DNA from: Alteromonadaceae bacterium
Lineage (GTDB): Bacteria; Pseudomonadota; Gammaproteobacteria; Pseudomonadales; Oleiphilaceae
Direction of reading: 5' to 3'
Assembly (NCBI GenBank): GCA_013393545.1
Contig: JABXHG010000193.1
Coordinates: 1-20,075 of the forward strand
DNA length: 20,075 nt
Shown: piece after piece, positions 8,399 through 16,900 of the stretch
How positions within the stretch are numbered: the first letter of the stretch is position 1
Layout of the letters: each line of letters starts with the position of its first letter
Notes under the pieces: model-generated
Told to the model about the DNA's origin: nothing
Databases searched by the model: none
The model's input: the letters and a program-made list of their open reading frames with translations, nothing else
Translations under genes and position numbers: made by a program

Positions 8399-10312
8399 AT
8401 GGCTGCAGCAAATCCGGAAAACACGCCCCAGAATAACCGCGCCATCATGGCTTTTCTCAGGCAACACGCGCCCTTCTCCAGCATGGATGACTCGCATCTG
8501 GCGCACTTTGCCGAGCACGCGACCCTGAGCTTTTTCGCCGACGGCGATGTGGTTCTGTCGCCGGATGACGGCAAGGTCCAGCGGTTTTACGTGGTTAAAC
8601 AGGGGCTGATCCGGGGCGAGCGCCATAACGAAGAGACCGGCCAGGTTGAGCCGACCTTCGAAATCTGCCCCGGTGAATGCTTTCCGCTAGCCGCACTGGT
8701 GGGTGAACGCCCGACCCGCACCCTGCACCGCTCAGCCGGCGACACCTTCTGCCTGAGCATTGATCACGATGCGTTCGTCACCCTCTTTTCCGAAAGCGAT
8801 CCGTTCCGGGATTTCTGCCTGCGCGGTGTCAGCAGCCTGCTGGACCAGGTCAACAAGCGCATTCAATCCAACGCCATGGCGTCTATCGGCTCCAGTAACA
8901 GCCTGGACACGCCGCTTGAACGCTTCGCCCTGCGCAACCCGATTGTCTGTACCCCGGACATTCCGGTGCGCAAGGCCGTCGCCAAGATGCACGAAAACGA
9001 CGTCGGCAGCATCATCATCACCGACGACAGCCGCCAGCCGAAGGGCATTTTCACCCTGCGCGACCTGCGCACCATGGTGGCGGAAGAAAAGGCTCCGCTG
9101 GACACACCCATCAACCAGCTGATGACGCCCAACCCTAAAACCCTGCCCACCACTGCCGACGCCTTCGAGGCCGCAATGCTGATGGCCGAGCACCATTTCG
9201 CCCACCTGGTGGTGGTCGATGAAGAGAACCGGCTGGCCGGCGTGGTCTCTCAAAGTGACCTGTTCAGTCTGCAACGGGTGGACCTGGTAAACCTGGCGCG
9301 AACCATCGGCACCGCACCAAATCTGCAGGCGCTGGTCAGCTTCCGTACCGACGTTTCCCGCCTGGTGGACACCATGCTGGCCCATGGCGCCGACTCTGGT
9401 CAGGTGGTGAAAATCATTACGACCCTGAACGACATCACGGTGCGCCGGGTTATTGAACTGAACCTGCGCCAGAACGACCCGGGCATTCCGTTCACCTGGC
9501 TGACCTTCGGCAGCGAAGGCCGTCAGGAACAAACCCTGTTGACCGACCAGGACAACGGCATCCTGTTTGAGACTCCGGATGGCATGACCCCGGACGAGGT
9601 TCGGGAAAAGCTGCTGCCCTTTGCCAGCAAGCTCAATGACGAGCTGGCCGAATGCGGCTTCACCCTGTGCAAGGGCAACATCATGGCCAGCAACCCCAAG
9701 CTGTGCCTGAGCGAGGAGGAGTGGGACGACTGGTTCCAGCGGTTTATCGAATCGTCCACGCCGCAAAACATTGTGTATTCTTCCATCTTCCTCGACATGC
9801 GCTCTATCTTCGGGCCCGAAGAACCCTTGCAGCGATTGCTCGATAAGGTGCTCGAGCGCATTCGCAAAAACGCCCTGTTCCAGAAAATGCTGGCGGCCAA
9901 TGCCTTTGAGCGCAAACCGCCGCTCACCATGTTCAATAATTTCCGCTATCTGAACGATGAGAAAAAGCATTCTCTGGACCTCAAACGCCAGGGCCTGGCG
10001 CCCTTCGTTGAGGCGGTACGGGTATTTGCATTGGCCAATGGCGTTGAGCAGGCCAACACCCTTGAACGGATGGAGGAGCTGGCGAAAATTGGCTTTTTCG
10101 ACGCCAAGGACTCCAATGCCTGGCAAGAGGCTTACAGCCTGATTCAGGCCATCCGCATGCGGGCCCACCAGGAAATGCTGAAAAATGGCGAAGAACTGAC
10201 CAACTATATTGATCCGGACGACTTGAATCCGCTGGATCGCCGGATTCTCCGGGAGTCCTTCCGCCAGGCCCAACGCCTCCAGCAGAAACTGGAAGTCACC
10301 TACCAACTGTAA
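8399..10312 (+). CDS. cNMP-binding/CBS/DUF294 nucleotidyltransferase-like signalling protein
   Basis: Cytoplasmic multidomain protein of 637 residues. In order: a cyclic-nucleotide-binding-like fold (about 20-140) whose phosphate-binding cassette is degenerate (GECFPLAALVGERPTRTLHRS); two CBS domains (about 179-300), which usually bind adenine nucleotides; a DUF294 GlnD-like nucleotidyltransferase domain with GSEGRQEQ (371-378) and TDQDN, where D383 and D385 are the likely metal ligands; and a DUF294 C-terminal helical domain ending at the stop. Substrate and target are unknown. The start at 8399 is preferred since AAGGA lies ~12 bases upstream; an in-frame ATG at 8387 would abut it. The exonuclease gene follows after 16 bases. 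As I recall, this pair also sits beside the symporter genes in Pseudomonas. Confidence 0.9.
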   Translation: MAAANPENTPQNNRAIMAFLRQHAPFSSMDDSHLAHFAEHATLSFFADGDVVLSPDDGKVQRFYVVKQGLIRGERHNEETGQVEPTFEICPGECFPLAALVGERPTRTLHRSAGDTFCLSIDHDAFVTLFSESDPFRDFCLRGVSSLLDQVNKRIQSNAMASIGSSNSLDTPLERFALRNPIVCTPDIPVRKAVAKMHENDVGSIIITDDSRQPKGIFTLRDLRTMVAEEKAPLDTPINQLMTPNPKTLPTTADAFEAAMLMAEHHFAHLVVVDEENRLAGVVSQSDLFSLQRVDLVNLARTIGTAPNLQALVSFRTDVSRLVDTMLAHGADSGQVVKIITTLNDITVRRVIELNLRQNDPGIPFTWLTFGSEGRQEQTLLTDQDNGILFETPDGMTPDEVREKLLPFASKLNDELAECGFTLCKGNIMASNPKLCLSEEEWDDWFQRFIESSTPQNIVYSSIFLDMRSIFGPEEPLQRLLDKVLERIRKNALFQKMLAANAFERKPPLTMFNNFRYLNDEKKHSLDLKRQGLAPFVEAVRVFALANGVEQANTLERMEELAKIGFFDAKDSNAWQEAYSLIQAIRMRAHQEMLKNGEELTNYIDPDDLNPLDRRILRESFRQAQRLQQKLEVTYQL

Positions 10313-10328
10313 GGTTACCGACACTCGC

Positions 10329-11039
10329 ATGTTCGATTACATCAAACAGTGGCTAGCCGATCGCCGGGGCACCTCCCTCGGCGATCACGATACCGACAAC
10401 CTGCCGACACCGAAGACAGCGGGCGACCAGTCCCTGTCCAAGTGCCGGCTGATTGTTCTGGACCTGGAAACCACCGGTCTGAACCCGCAAAAGGATGAGG
10501 TGATCGCCATCGGCGCGGTAGCCATCGAGGCCAACGCCATTCACCTGAATGACCAGTTCGATCTGATTTTGCGCCGGCCGGAGCTCGACATCCGCGAAAC
10601 CGTGCTGATACACGGCATCGGCACCGAGGCCCTGACCCAGGGCCATGAAACAGAGGATGCCCTGCTGCACCTGCTGGAATGGATGAACGGTGACCCGATC
10701 CTCGCCTACCATTCCGCTTTCGATCAGCGCTTCCTGGAGAAAACCCTGAAGGCGCAACTGGGTTACACCCCTTCCCACCTGTGGATGGATGTGGCCGATT
10801 TGATGCCGGCGTTTTTTCCGAAAGCGGAGATCAAGGGCAAGGGTCTGGACGACTGGTCCGAACTTTTTGGTCTGGAAGCGAGTGAAAGACATCACGCGGC
10901 CGCCGATGCACTGGTGACTGCTGAACTGACTCTGGTGGCGCTTAACCAGGCCCGCAAAATCAACGTTAACACTTTGAAAGAATTGACAGACAAGCTGCAT
11001 TACCATCGCCGCTTACAGAACATGAAACGGCTCCAGTAG
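10329..11039 (+). CDS. DnaQ-type 3'-5' exonuclease (DEDDh)
   Basis: 236-residue member of the DEDDh exonuclease superfamily, the family of the polymerase III epsilon subunit. ExoI motif is LDLETTG with D45 and E47; ExoII is YHSAFDQRF with D132; ExoIII is HHAAADA with H188 and D193. All catalytic residues are therefore present. An extension of ~40 residues precedes the domain, and the C-terminus ends with a basic helix (LHYHRRLQNMKRLQ). It is not the replicative DnaQ by context. It follows the CBS/DUF294 gene by 16 bases, probably in one operon. The ribosome site is poor (AAGG overlapping the upstream stop), consistent with coupling. The substrate (DNA, RNA or small oligonucleotide) cannot be told from sequence. 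Confidence 0.9.
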   Translation: MFDYIKQWLADRRGTSLGDHDTDNLPTPKTAGDQSLSKCRLIVLDLETTGLNPQKDEVIAIGAVAIEANAIHLNDQFDLILRRPELDIRETVLIHGIGTEALTQGHETEDALLHLLEWMNGDPILAYHSAFDQRFLEKTLKAQLGYTPSHLWMDVADLMPAFFPKAEIKGKGLDDWSELFGLEASERHHAAADALVTAELTLVALNQARKINVNTLKELTDKLHYHRRLQNMKRLQ

Positions 11040-11232
11040 CCCCCTTGCACTGATCAAAAATAAGGCAAGTTATTGAGAGTTAGACTATTTGCCAATATCT
11101 ATAAATGTGTCCAAAGGTAAAGTCGGAGGTGACAATAAGGAGAAAAACGTACATGAATAATAAATTCTCTAAAAGTAATAACTCACCCAAAATCCACCCA
11201 ACCTCCACAATAACAATGCAGGAGTGATGACT
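11040..11232 (+). promoter_or_regulatory. AT-rich control region ahead of the symporter operon
   Basis: About 190 bases, far richer in A and T than the neighbouring genes. A candidate promoter is TTGAGA (11073-11078), 17 bases, then TATCTA (11096-11101); the -10 is poor and TATAAA at 11100 is an alternative with wrong spacing. GGCAA (11064-11068) and TTGCC (11089-11093) form an interrupted inverted repeat. AGTTA is repeated directly at 11068 and 11078, ten bases apart, so both copies lie on one helical face, over the candidate -35. These could be activator sites. Two strong Shine-Dalgarno-like motifs, GGAGGTGA (11125-11132) and TAAGGAG (11136-11142), precede a short ORF. Confidence 0.45.
11153..11227 (+). 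CDS. Possible 24-residue leader peptide
   Basis: A short ORF, MNNKFSKSNNSPKIHPTSTITMQE, begins with ATG ten bases after AAGGAG. It ends with TGA at 11225-11227, inside the ribosome-binding region of the DUF4212 gene (AGGAG at 11220-11224, start at 11233). Translation of this ORF would bring ribosomes to the symporter start. Against it: Asn/Lys-rich content, as expected of any AT-rich non-coding DNA, and no recognised homologue. It may be chance. Confidence 0.3.
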   Translation: MNNKFSKSNNSPKIHPTSTITMQE

Positions 11233-11496
11233 ATGTCAGGTCACAGCTACGACGCTGAAAACTACTGGAAGGCGAATCTACGCCTGATTTTCGGGAGCCT
11301 CGTGATTTGGTTCCTGGTTTCTTATGGCGCTGCCATGCTCTTCCGCCCGATGCTCGCAGGCATTGAAGTCGGCGGTACCGATATTGGTTTCTGGTTCGCC
11401 CAGCAAGGCTCCATTCTTACCTTCATTGTTCTGATTTTCTTCTATGCCTGGCGCATGAACAAAATCGACGAACAATTCGGCGTAACCGAGGAGTAA
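11233..11496 (+). CDS. DUF4212 sodium:solute symporter small subunit
   Basis: 87-residue inner-membrane protein of the DUF4212 family, the small partner of VC_2705-type sodium:solute symporters. Typical features are the N-terminal YWKANLRLI motif, a first membrane helix (IFGSLVIWFLVSYGAAMLF), the FWFAQQGS signature, a second helix (ILTFIVLIFFYAW) and the closing RMNKIDEQFGV. The ATG at 11233 is chosen because AGGAG then lies eight bases upstream; ATG at 11227 and GTG at 11224 are too close. The large subunit starts six bases after the stop, so the two are co-transcribed and probably form one transporter. Confidence 0.92.
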   Translation: MSGHSYDAENYWKANLRLIFGSLVIWFLVSYGAAMLFRPMLAGIEVGGTDIGFWFAQQGSILTFIVLIFFYAWRMNKIDEQFGVTEE

Positions 11497-11502
11497 GAAC
11501 CC

Positions 11503-13269
11503 ATGAGCCAATTTGCAATTAACATTCTGTTTGTAGGGGCGTCCTTCCTCCTCTACATCGGTATTGCGATCTGGGCGAAAGCCGGCAGTACCAAAGACTT
11601 CTACGTTGCCGGTTCCGGCATTCACCCGATTACCAACGGTGTGGCAATCGGTGCTGACTGGATGTCCGCGGCATCCTTCATCTCCATGGCGGGTATTATC
11701 GCCGCTGGTGGTTACTCCGCCTCTACCTACCTGATGGGTTGGACTGGTGGTTACGTACTGCTGGCCATGCTGCTGGCTCCGTACCTGCGTAAGTTCGGTA
11801 AGTTCACCGTTCCCGAGTTCATCGGTGACCGTTACTACAGCGATAACGCCCGCATGGTGGCCGTTATCTGTCTGATCGTGGCGTCCGTGACCTACGTAAT
11901 CGGCCAGATGGCCGGTGCCGGTGTTGCCTTCTCCCGCTTCCTGGAAGTTGAAAACACTACGGGTCTGATCATCGCGGCTATCGTGATTTTCTTCTACTCC
12001 GTAATGGGTGGCATGAAGGGTATCACCTACACTCAGGTGGCTCAGTACTGCGTACTGATCGTGGCCTACACCATTCCGGCGGTGTTCATCTCCCTACAGC
12101 TGACCGGCAACCCGATGCCGTGGTTCGGCTTCTTCTCCGAGCACGCTGATTCCGGCGTTCCGGTTCTGACCAAACTGAACCAGGTTATTACTGACCTCGG
12201 CTTCAACGAGTATACCGCTGACGTGGACAACAAGCTGAACATGATCCTGTTCACTGCGTCCCTGATGTTTGGTACTGCAGGTCTGCCGCACGTAATCATC
12301 CGCTTCTTCACCGTTCGCAAGGTGACTGACGCGCGTTGGTCTGGCGGCTGGGCTCTGGTGTTCATCGCCCTGCTGTACCTGACTGCTCCGGCGGTTGCTT
12401 CCATGGCTCGTCTGAACATCATGACCACCATCTACCCGGATGGCACTGATGCTGCTCCGATCCTGTACGAAGATCGTCCGAACTGGATCAAAGAGTGGGA
12501 AATCACTGGTCTGATCACGTACGAAGACAAGAACAACGACGGCCGCATCCAGTACTACAACGATTCCGAGGCGTTCGCGCCTGAAGCGGAAGCGCGTGGC
12601 TGGAACGGTAACGAGTTCAACTACAACCGTGACATTCTGGTACTGGCTAACCCTGAAATCGCCAACCTGCCGGGTTGGGTAATCGGTCTGATCGCTGCTG
12701 GTGGTCTGGCTGCGGCACTGTCTACTGCGGCAGGTCTGTTGCTGGCTATCTCCTCTGCAATCAGTCACGACTTGATCAAGGGTCGCTTCAACCCGAACAT
12801 CAGTGACAAAGGCGAACTGCTGGCCGCCCGTATCTCCATGGCGGTTGCTATCGTGGTTGCGACTTACCTGGGTGCCAACCCTCCAGGCTTCGCGGCACAG
12901 GTAGTGGCTTTGGCCTTCGGTATCGCGGCAGCCTCACTGTTCCCGGCTCTGATGATGGGTATCTTCTCCAAGCGTGTTAACAACGTTGGCGCAATGGCCG
13001 GTATGCTGTCTGGTCTGGCACTGACTCTGGTATACATCTTCGTATACAAGGGCTGGTTCTTTGTACCGGGCACTGCCAACCTGCCGGACACCGCCGAGCA
13101 CTGGGTAATGGGTATCTCCCCACTGTCCATCGGTGCCATCGGTGCGGTTGTTAACTTTGCGGTGGCCTTCGCAGCATCTCGCGCTACTGCCGAGCCACCT
13201 CAGGAAATTCAGGAACTGGTTGAAAGCGTCCGTTACCCGCGTGGTGCCGGTGCCGCTCAGGACCACTAA
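11503..13269 (+). CDS. Sodium:solute symporter large subunit (VC_2705 type, ActP-related)
   Basis: 588-residue inner-membrane transporter of the SLC5/SSS family, with about 13 membrane helices. It is closest to the VC_2705 subfamily that travels with DUF4212; acetate or a similar short carboxylate is the likely substrate, inferred from relatives and context. Signatures include GVAIGADWMSAASFISMAG, GGMKGITYTQVAQY and GTAGLPHVIIRFFTV. A long hydrophilic insertion (about 315-390) carries an EF-hand-like loop DKNNDGRIQYYN (342-353). Codon use is strongly skewed to GGT, CGT, CTG, TCC and AAC, unlike its neighbours, pointing to high expression. GAGGAG nine bases upstream sets the start. A strong terminator follows. 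Confidence 0.93.
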   Translation: MSQFAINILFVGASFLLYIGIAIWAKAGSTKDFYVAGSGIHPITNGVAIGADWMSAASFISMAGIIAAGGYSASTYLMGWTGGYVLLAMLLAPYLRKFGKFTVPEFIGDRYYSDNARMVAVICLIVASVTYVIGQMAGAGVAFSRFLEVENTTGLIIAAIVIFFYSVMGGMKGITYTQVAQYCVLIVAYTIPAVFISLQLTGNPMPWFGFFSEHADSGVPVLTKLNQVITDLGFNEYTADVDNKLNMILFTASLMFGTAGLPHVIIRFFTVRKVTDARWSGGWALVFIALLYLTAPAVASMARLNIMTTIYPDGTDAAPILYEDRPNWIKEWEITGLITYEDKNNDGRIQYYNDSEAFAPEAEARGWNGNEFNYNRDILVLANPEIANLPGWVIGLIAAGGLAAALSTAAGLLLAISSAISHDLIKGRFNPNISDKGELLAARISMAVAIVVATYLGANPPGFAAQVVALAFGIAAASLFPALMMGIFSKRVNNVGAMAGMLSGLALTLVYIFVYKGWFFVPGTANLPDTAEHWVMGISPLSIGAIGAVVNFAVAFAASRATAEPPQEIQELVESVRYPRGAGAAQDH

Positions 13270-13270
13270 C

Positions 13271-13299
13271 CTGACTAAAGGCCTGAATCATTGCATAAT
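13271..13299 (+). promoter_or_regulatory. Candidate sigma-70 promoter after the symporter gene
   Basis: CTGACT (13271-13276) and CATAAT (13294-13299) are separated by 17 bases, a fair sigma-70-like pair. The -10 overlaps inverted repeats ATCATT-GCAT-AATGAT and TGCAT-AATG-ATGCA. A transcript from here would meet the terminator at 13323 after some 18 bases, so it would need read-through to serve the signalling operon. Confidence 0.3.
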
Positions 13300-13322
13300 G
13301 ATGCAGTGAAAGGTTGAACCAG

Positions 13323-13357
13323 ACGGGCTTCCTCTCCGAGGGAGCCCGTTCTTTTTT
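13323..13357 (+). terminator. Intrinsic terminator of the symporter operon
   Basis: ACGGGCTTCC (13323-13332) pairs with GGGAGCCCGT (13340-13349) over ten base pairs with a single G-U wobble and a seven-base loop. TCTTTTTT follows. This is a classic Rho-independent terminator. Its U-tract ends exactly where the ribosome site (GAGGAA) of the next gene begins. Confidence 0.92.
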
Positions 13358-13371
13358 GAGGAAAGCAAACT

Positions 13372-13878
13372 ATGTTCTGGAATTTTCTTGCCACCGTTTT
13401 TTGCGGCCTGGGGGCTGCCGGTATTGCACTGGGCCTTCGTGCAATCACGGCCAAACGGGCGCCAAAGTGGCTAATCCCGGTATTTGCCGGGCTGGGTATG
13501 CTGGGGTATCTGGTGTATGGGGAGTACACCTGGTTTGAGCACAAACAATCCCTGCTGCCGGAAGAAGCCGTGGTCGTTAACACGGAGAAGGAAGGGATTT
13601 ACTTCCGCCCCTGGACATTCATTGCGCCCTACGTTACTGCCTTCTCGGCGGTGGATGTGAATGGCATCAGTCAGTCTCCGGCCAATGACGACATCAAGCA
13701 ATTCGTTCTGTACCGGTTCGAGCAGACCGTGGCAGATTCGGTGTCCCACCGCCTCCACGTGATCAACTGTGAAAGCCGGGAACTGGTTCCACTGGATGCC
13801 GATGGAAACCCGAACATTGATAATCTGAAAGTCATCGACGCGAGCGATCCCCTGTATCAGACCGTTTGCGGACGCTGA
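13372..13878 (+). CDS. Two-TM protein of unknown function, symporter/sensor locus
   Basis: 168-residue protein that I do not recognise. Two membrane helices are visible (about residues 4-24 and 33-50), joined by a basic loop (RAITAKRAPKW). By the positive-inside rule both ends would be outside the cytoplasm, placing a ~115-residue C-terminal domain in the periplasm. That domain has two cysteines, C133 and C166, which could form a disulfide. The segment LPEEAVVVNTEKEGIYFRPWTFIAPYV begins the soluble part. GAGGAA eight bases before the ATG is a good ribosome site. It lies between the symporter terminator and the SLC5-type sensor gene (27-base gap), so an accessory role in solute sensing is an inference from position only. 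Confidence 0.8.
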   Translation: MFWNFLATVFCGLGAAGIALGLRAITAKRAPKWLIPVFAGLGMLGYLVYGEYTWFEHKQSLLPEEAVVVNTEKEGIYFRPWTFIAPYVTAFSAVDVNGISQSPANDDIKQFVLYRFEQTVADSVSHRLHVINCESRELVPLDADGNPNIDNLKVIDASDPLYQTVCGR

Positions 13879-13905
13879 AAACGCCCGACAGGATAACTGC
13901 CTGAC

Positions 13906-16900
13906 ATGATTAGCGCCTGGCTGCTGGTTCTGATTTCAATCAGCTACATCTCGGTTTTGTTTTTTGTTGCCTGGGCCGGGGACAAGCACCCTGGCCTGTA
14001 TCGGCGCAGAACCTCCCGCAGCCATATCTATGCGTTATCCCTGGCTGTTTACTTTACCTCATGGACCTTCTATGGCGCGGTCGGACGGGCAAGCCAGGAA
14101 GGCTTCGCCTTTCTTCCCATCTATCTGGGGCCATTACTGGCCTTTATTTTCTTCGCACCGTTGTTGCGCCGAATCATATTCATCAGCAAACGCAACAACA
14201 GTACCTCCATTGCCGACTTCATCGCCTCCCGGTACGGTAAATCCCAGTTACTCGGCGCCATGGTGGCGCTGTTTGCCCTGTTTGGCAGCGTGCCCTATAT
14301 CGCCCTGCAGCTTAAAGCCATTGCCATGGGCTTTAACGTGCTGTCGGCTACTGGCTCCGGCTACGAGCAGCTAAGCCCCGCTGCCTGGAACGATTCAGCC
14401 TGGTACATTACTCTGGCACTGGCCGTTTTTACCGTGCTTTTTGGGACCCGGCACCTTGAATCCACGGAACATCACCGGGGCATGATCCAGGCCGTGGCCT
14501 TTGAATCCCTTATCAAGCTGGTGGCGTTTGCCGCCGTGGGGCTGTTTGTCGGCTACGGCTTGTTCAACGGCTTCGGTGATCTTTTCACCCGGGTTCAGCA
14601 AGCCAACCTGCTGGGCACTCTTACCACCGATCACGTGGAAGCCCCTGCGTTTATTACCCAGACCCTGATCGCCATGCTGGCCATTGTCTGTCTGCCCCGG
14701 CAGTTTCACGTCATGGTGGTGGAAAACACCGACCATCGGGACTTTCAGGTAGCCCGCTGGGCGATGCCCATCTACCTGCTGATCGCCAGTGCCTTTGTGT
14801 TGCCCATTGCCGCGGCCGGCCTGCTCAGCCCTGAGCTGACGGGTATTGATCCGGATATCATCATCCTGCAACTGCCGATCATGGCCGGCAAGGAGTGGCT
14901 GGCCGTGCTGGCGTTTCTCGGTGGCGGGTCAGCCGCTGCGGCCATGGTGATTGTCTGCTCGGTGGCCATCGCGACCATGATCAGCAACGAAATTGTCATG
15001 CCCGGGCTTTTGAAATTTTTCCGCCTTGGCATGAACCGGCGAAACGACCTCAGCTTTCTGCTGTTGACCATCCGCCGGGTCGCAATATTTGTCGTGCTTC
15101 TGACGGCTTATGGCTTCTATCGCATGGCCGGGGCCGATTACAGCCTGACGGCTTTCGGCCTGTTGTCTTTTGCCGCCGCTGCACAGTTCGGACCAGCGCT
15201 GGTGGGCGGCATTCTCTGGCGCGAAGGCAACCTGACTGGTGCTGCCTGGGGGCTGGGCCTGGGCTTTTTGATGTGGTGCTACACGCTGTTGCTGCCGGCA
15301 CTGGCGTCCACCGGCTGGATTTCCACCACGCTCATCGAGCATGGGCTGCTTGGCTGGGAATGGACCCGGCCGACCGCATTGTTCGGCTCGCAACTGGACC
15401 AGACCAGCCACGGCATTCTCTGGAGCCTGGGGATCAATACCACGGTCTATACCTTTCTGTCGCTGGTTACCCGCCAGCGGATCCGGGAGAAGATTCAGGT
15501 GGCGGCCTTCTTCCACCTGCCCCACCCCAAGGATGACAGCGCGCAGCAGCAAAGCTGGCAGGGGCAGATCCCGGTATCGGACCTGCAGGCCCTGGCCGAC
15601 CGCTTCATGGGCGAAGAACGAGCCGAGAGCGTGTTCCGGGCCTATGAACGTCGTAACGCGACCAAACTCTATGCGCACCGGCCGGCGTCCAACCATCTGA
15701 TGAAATACGTTGAACGCCAACTGGCTTCGGTGATAGGCGCATCCACCGCCCGGGTGGTTCTGGAATCAACCCTGACCGGCCGCGACATGCAGATCGAGGA
15801 TGTGGTCAGCATTGTCGACGAGGCCTCCCAGGCCATGACCTTCAGCCGGGAGTTGCTGCAATCCGCCATCGAAAACATCAGCCTGGGTGTGTCGGTGGTC
15901 AATCATCGCCAGCAACTGGTGGTGTGGAACCACCGCTATCTGGAAATGTTTAATTATCCCAATGGTTTCGTGCGGGTCGGCCGGCCGGTCGAAGATCTGA
16001 TGCGCTATAACCTAACCAGTGCCAACCTGCCGGCTCGGCGTATCGATGAAATCATCAAGAACCGATGCGACAGCATGCGCAAGGGCGAGGCCGCAGCCTA
16101 CGAGCGCCAGCGGCCGGATGGCACGGTGGTGCGCATTGAGGGCAGCCCGATTCCCGGTGGCGGCTATGTGACAACCTACCAGGATGTCACCACCATGCGG
16201 CGTACGGAACAGGCCCTGAAAGAAACCAATATTTACCTGGAGCAACGGGTACGCGAGCGCACCCAGGAGCTGCAGGTGATCAACGAGCAGATGCTCAAGG
16301 CCAAATCAGTGGCCGAACAAGCCAACCAGAGCAAGACCCGTTTTCTGGCGTCGGCCAGTCACGACCTTCTGCAACCACTCAATGCGGCGCGGCTTTTTAC
16401 ATCGGCTCTGTCAGGTAAGGTTATCGAAGGTGAAACGAGGGAACTGGTCAGTCACATCGACAGTTCGCTGGGCGCTGCTGAAGAAATCATCAGCACACTG
16501 CTCGATATTTCCAAACTCGATGCCGGAGCTTTGGAAGCCGACATCAGCAATTTTAATATTAATGACCTGTTACGCCATCTTGCGACAGAATTTTCCGCGA
16601 TCGCCAAAGATCAGGGGGTGGACTTGCATGTGGTGCCCAGCTCAGCCTGGGTGAGGTCCGATGCCAAATTACTGCGCCGGGTTATCCAGAACTTCCTTTC
16701 AAACGCCACCCGCTATACCGAAAGCGGCAAGATTCTTCTGGGCTGCCGTCGGTTAAACGGCTACCTCAGAATCGAAGTTTCAGATACCGGGCCCGGCATG
16801 TCAGAAGAACAGTTAACTCATGTCTTCGAAGAATTTCGCCGGTTCCAACACGGCCGGGACCAGAAAGGCCTGGGTCTCGGCCTGGCCATCGTTGACCGTA

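Noticed and set aside
8732..10330. 532-codon minus-strand open frame antisense to the DUF294 gene
   Set aside because: It mirrors the codons of a convincingly multidomain protein and has no ribosome site or recognisable domain.
11040..11232. Sigma-54 (-24/-12) promoter for the symporter operon
   Set aside because: Looked for TGGC-N-TTGC spacing because carboxylate transport genes are often sigma-54 dependent; no match with correct spacing was seen.
14395..15720. Minus-strand open frames antisense to the SLC5 sensor gene
   Set aside because: They sit under hydrophobic membrane-helix codons, which give Gln/His/Asp-rich antisense frames by chance.
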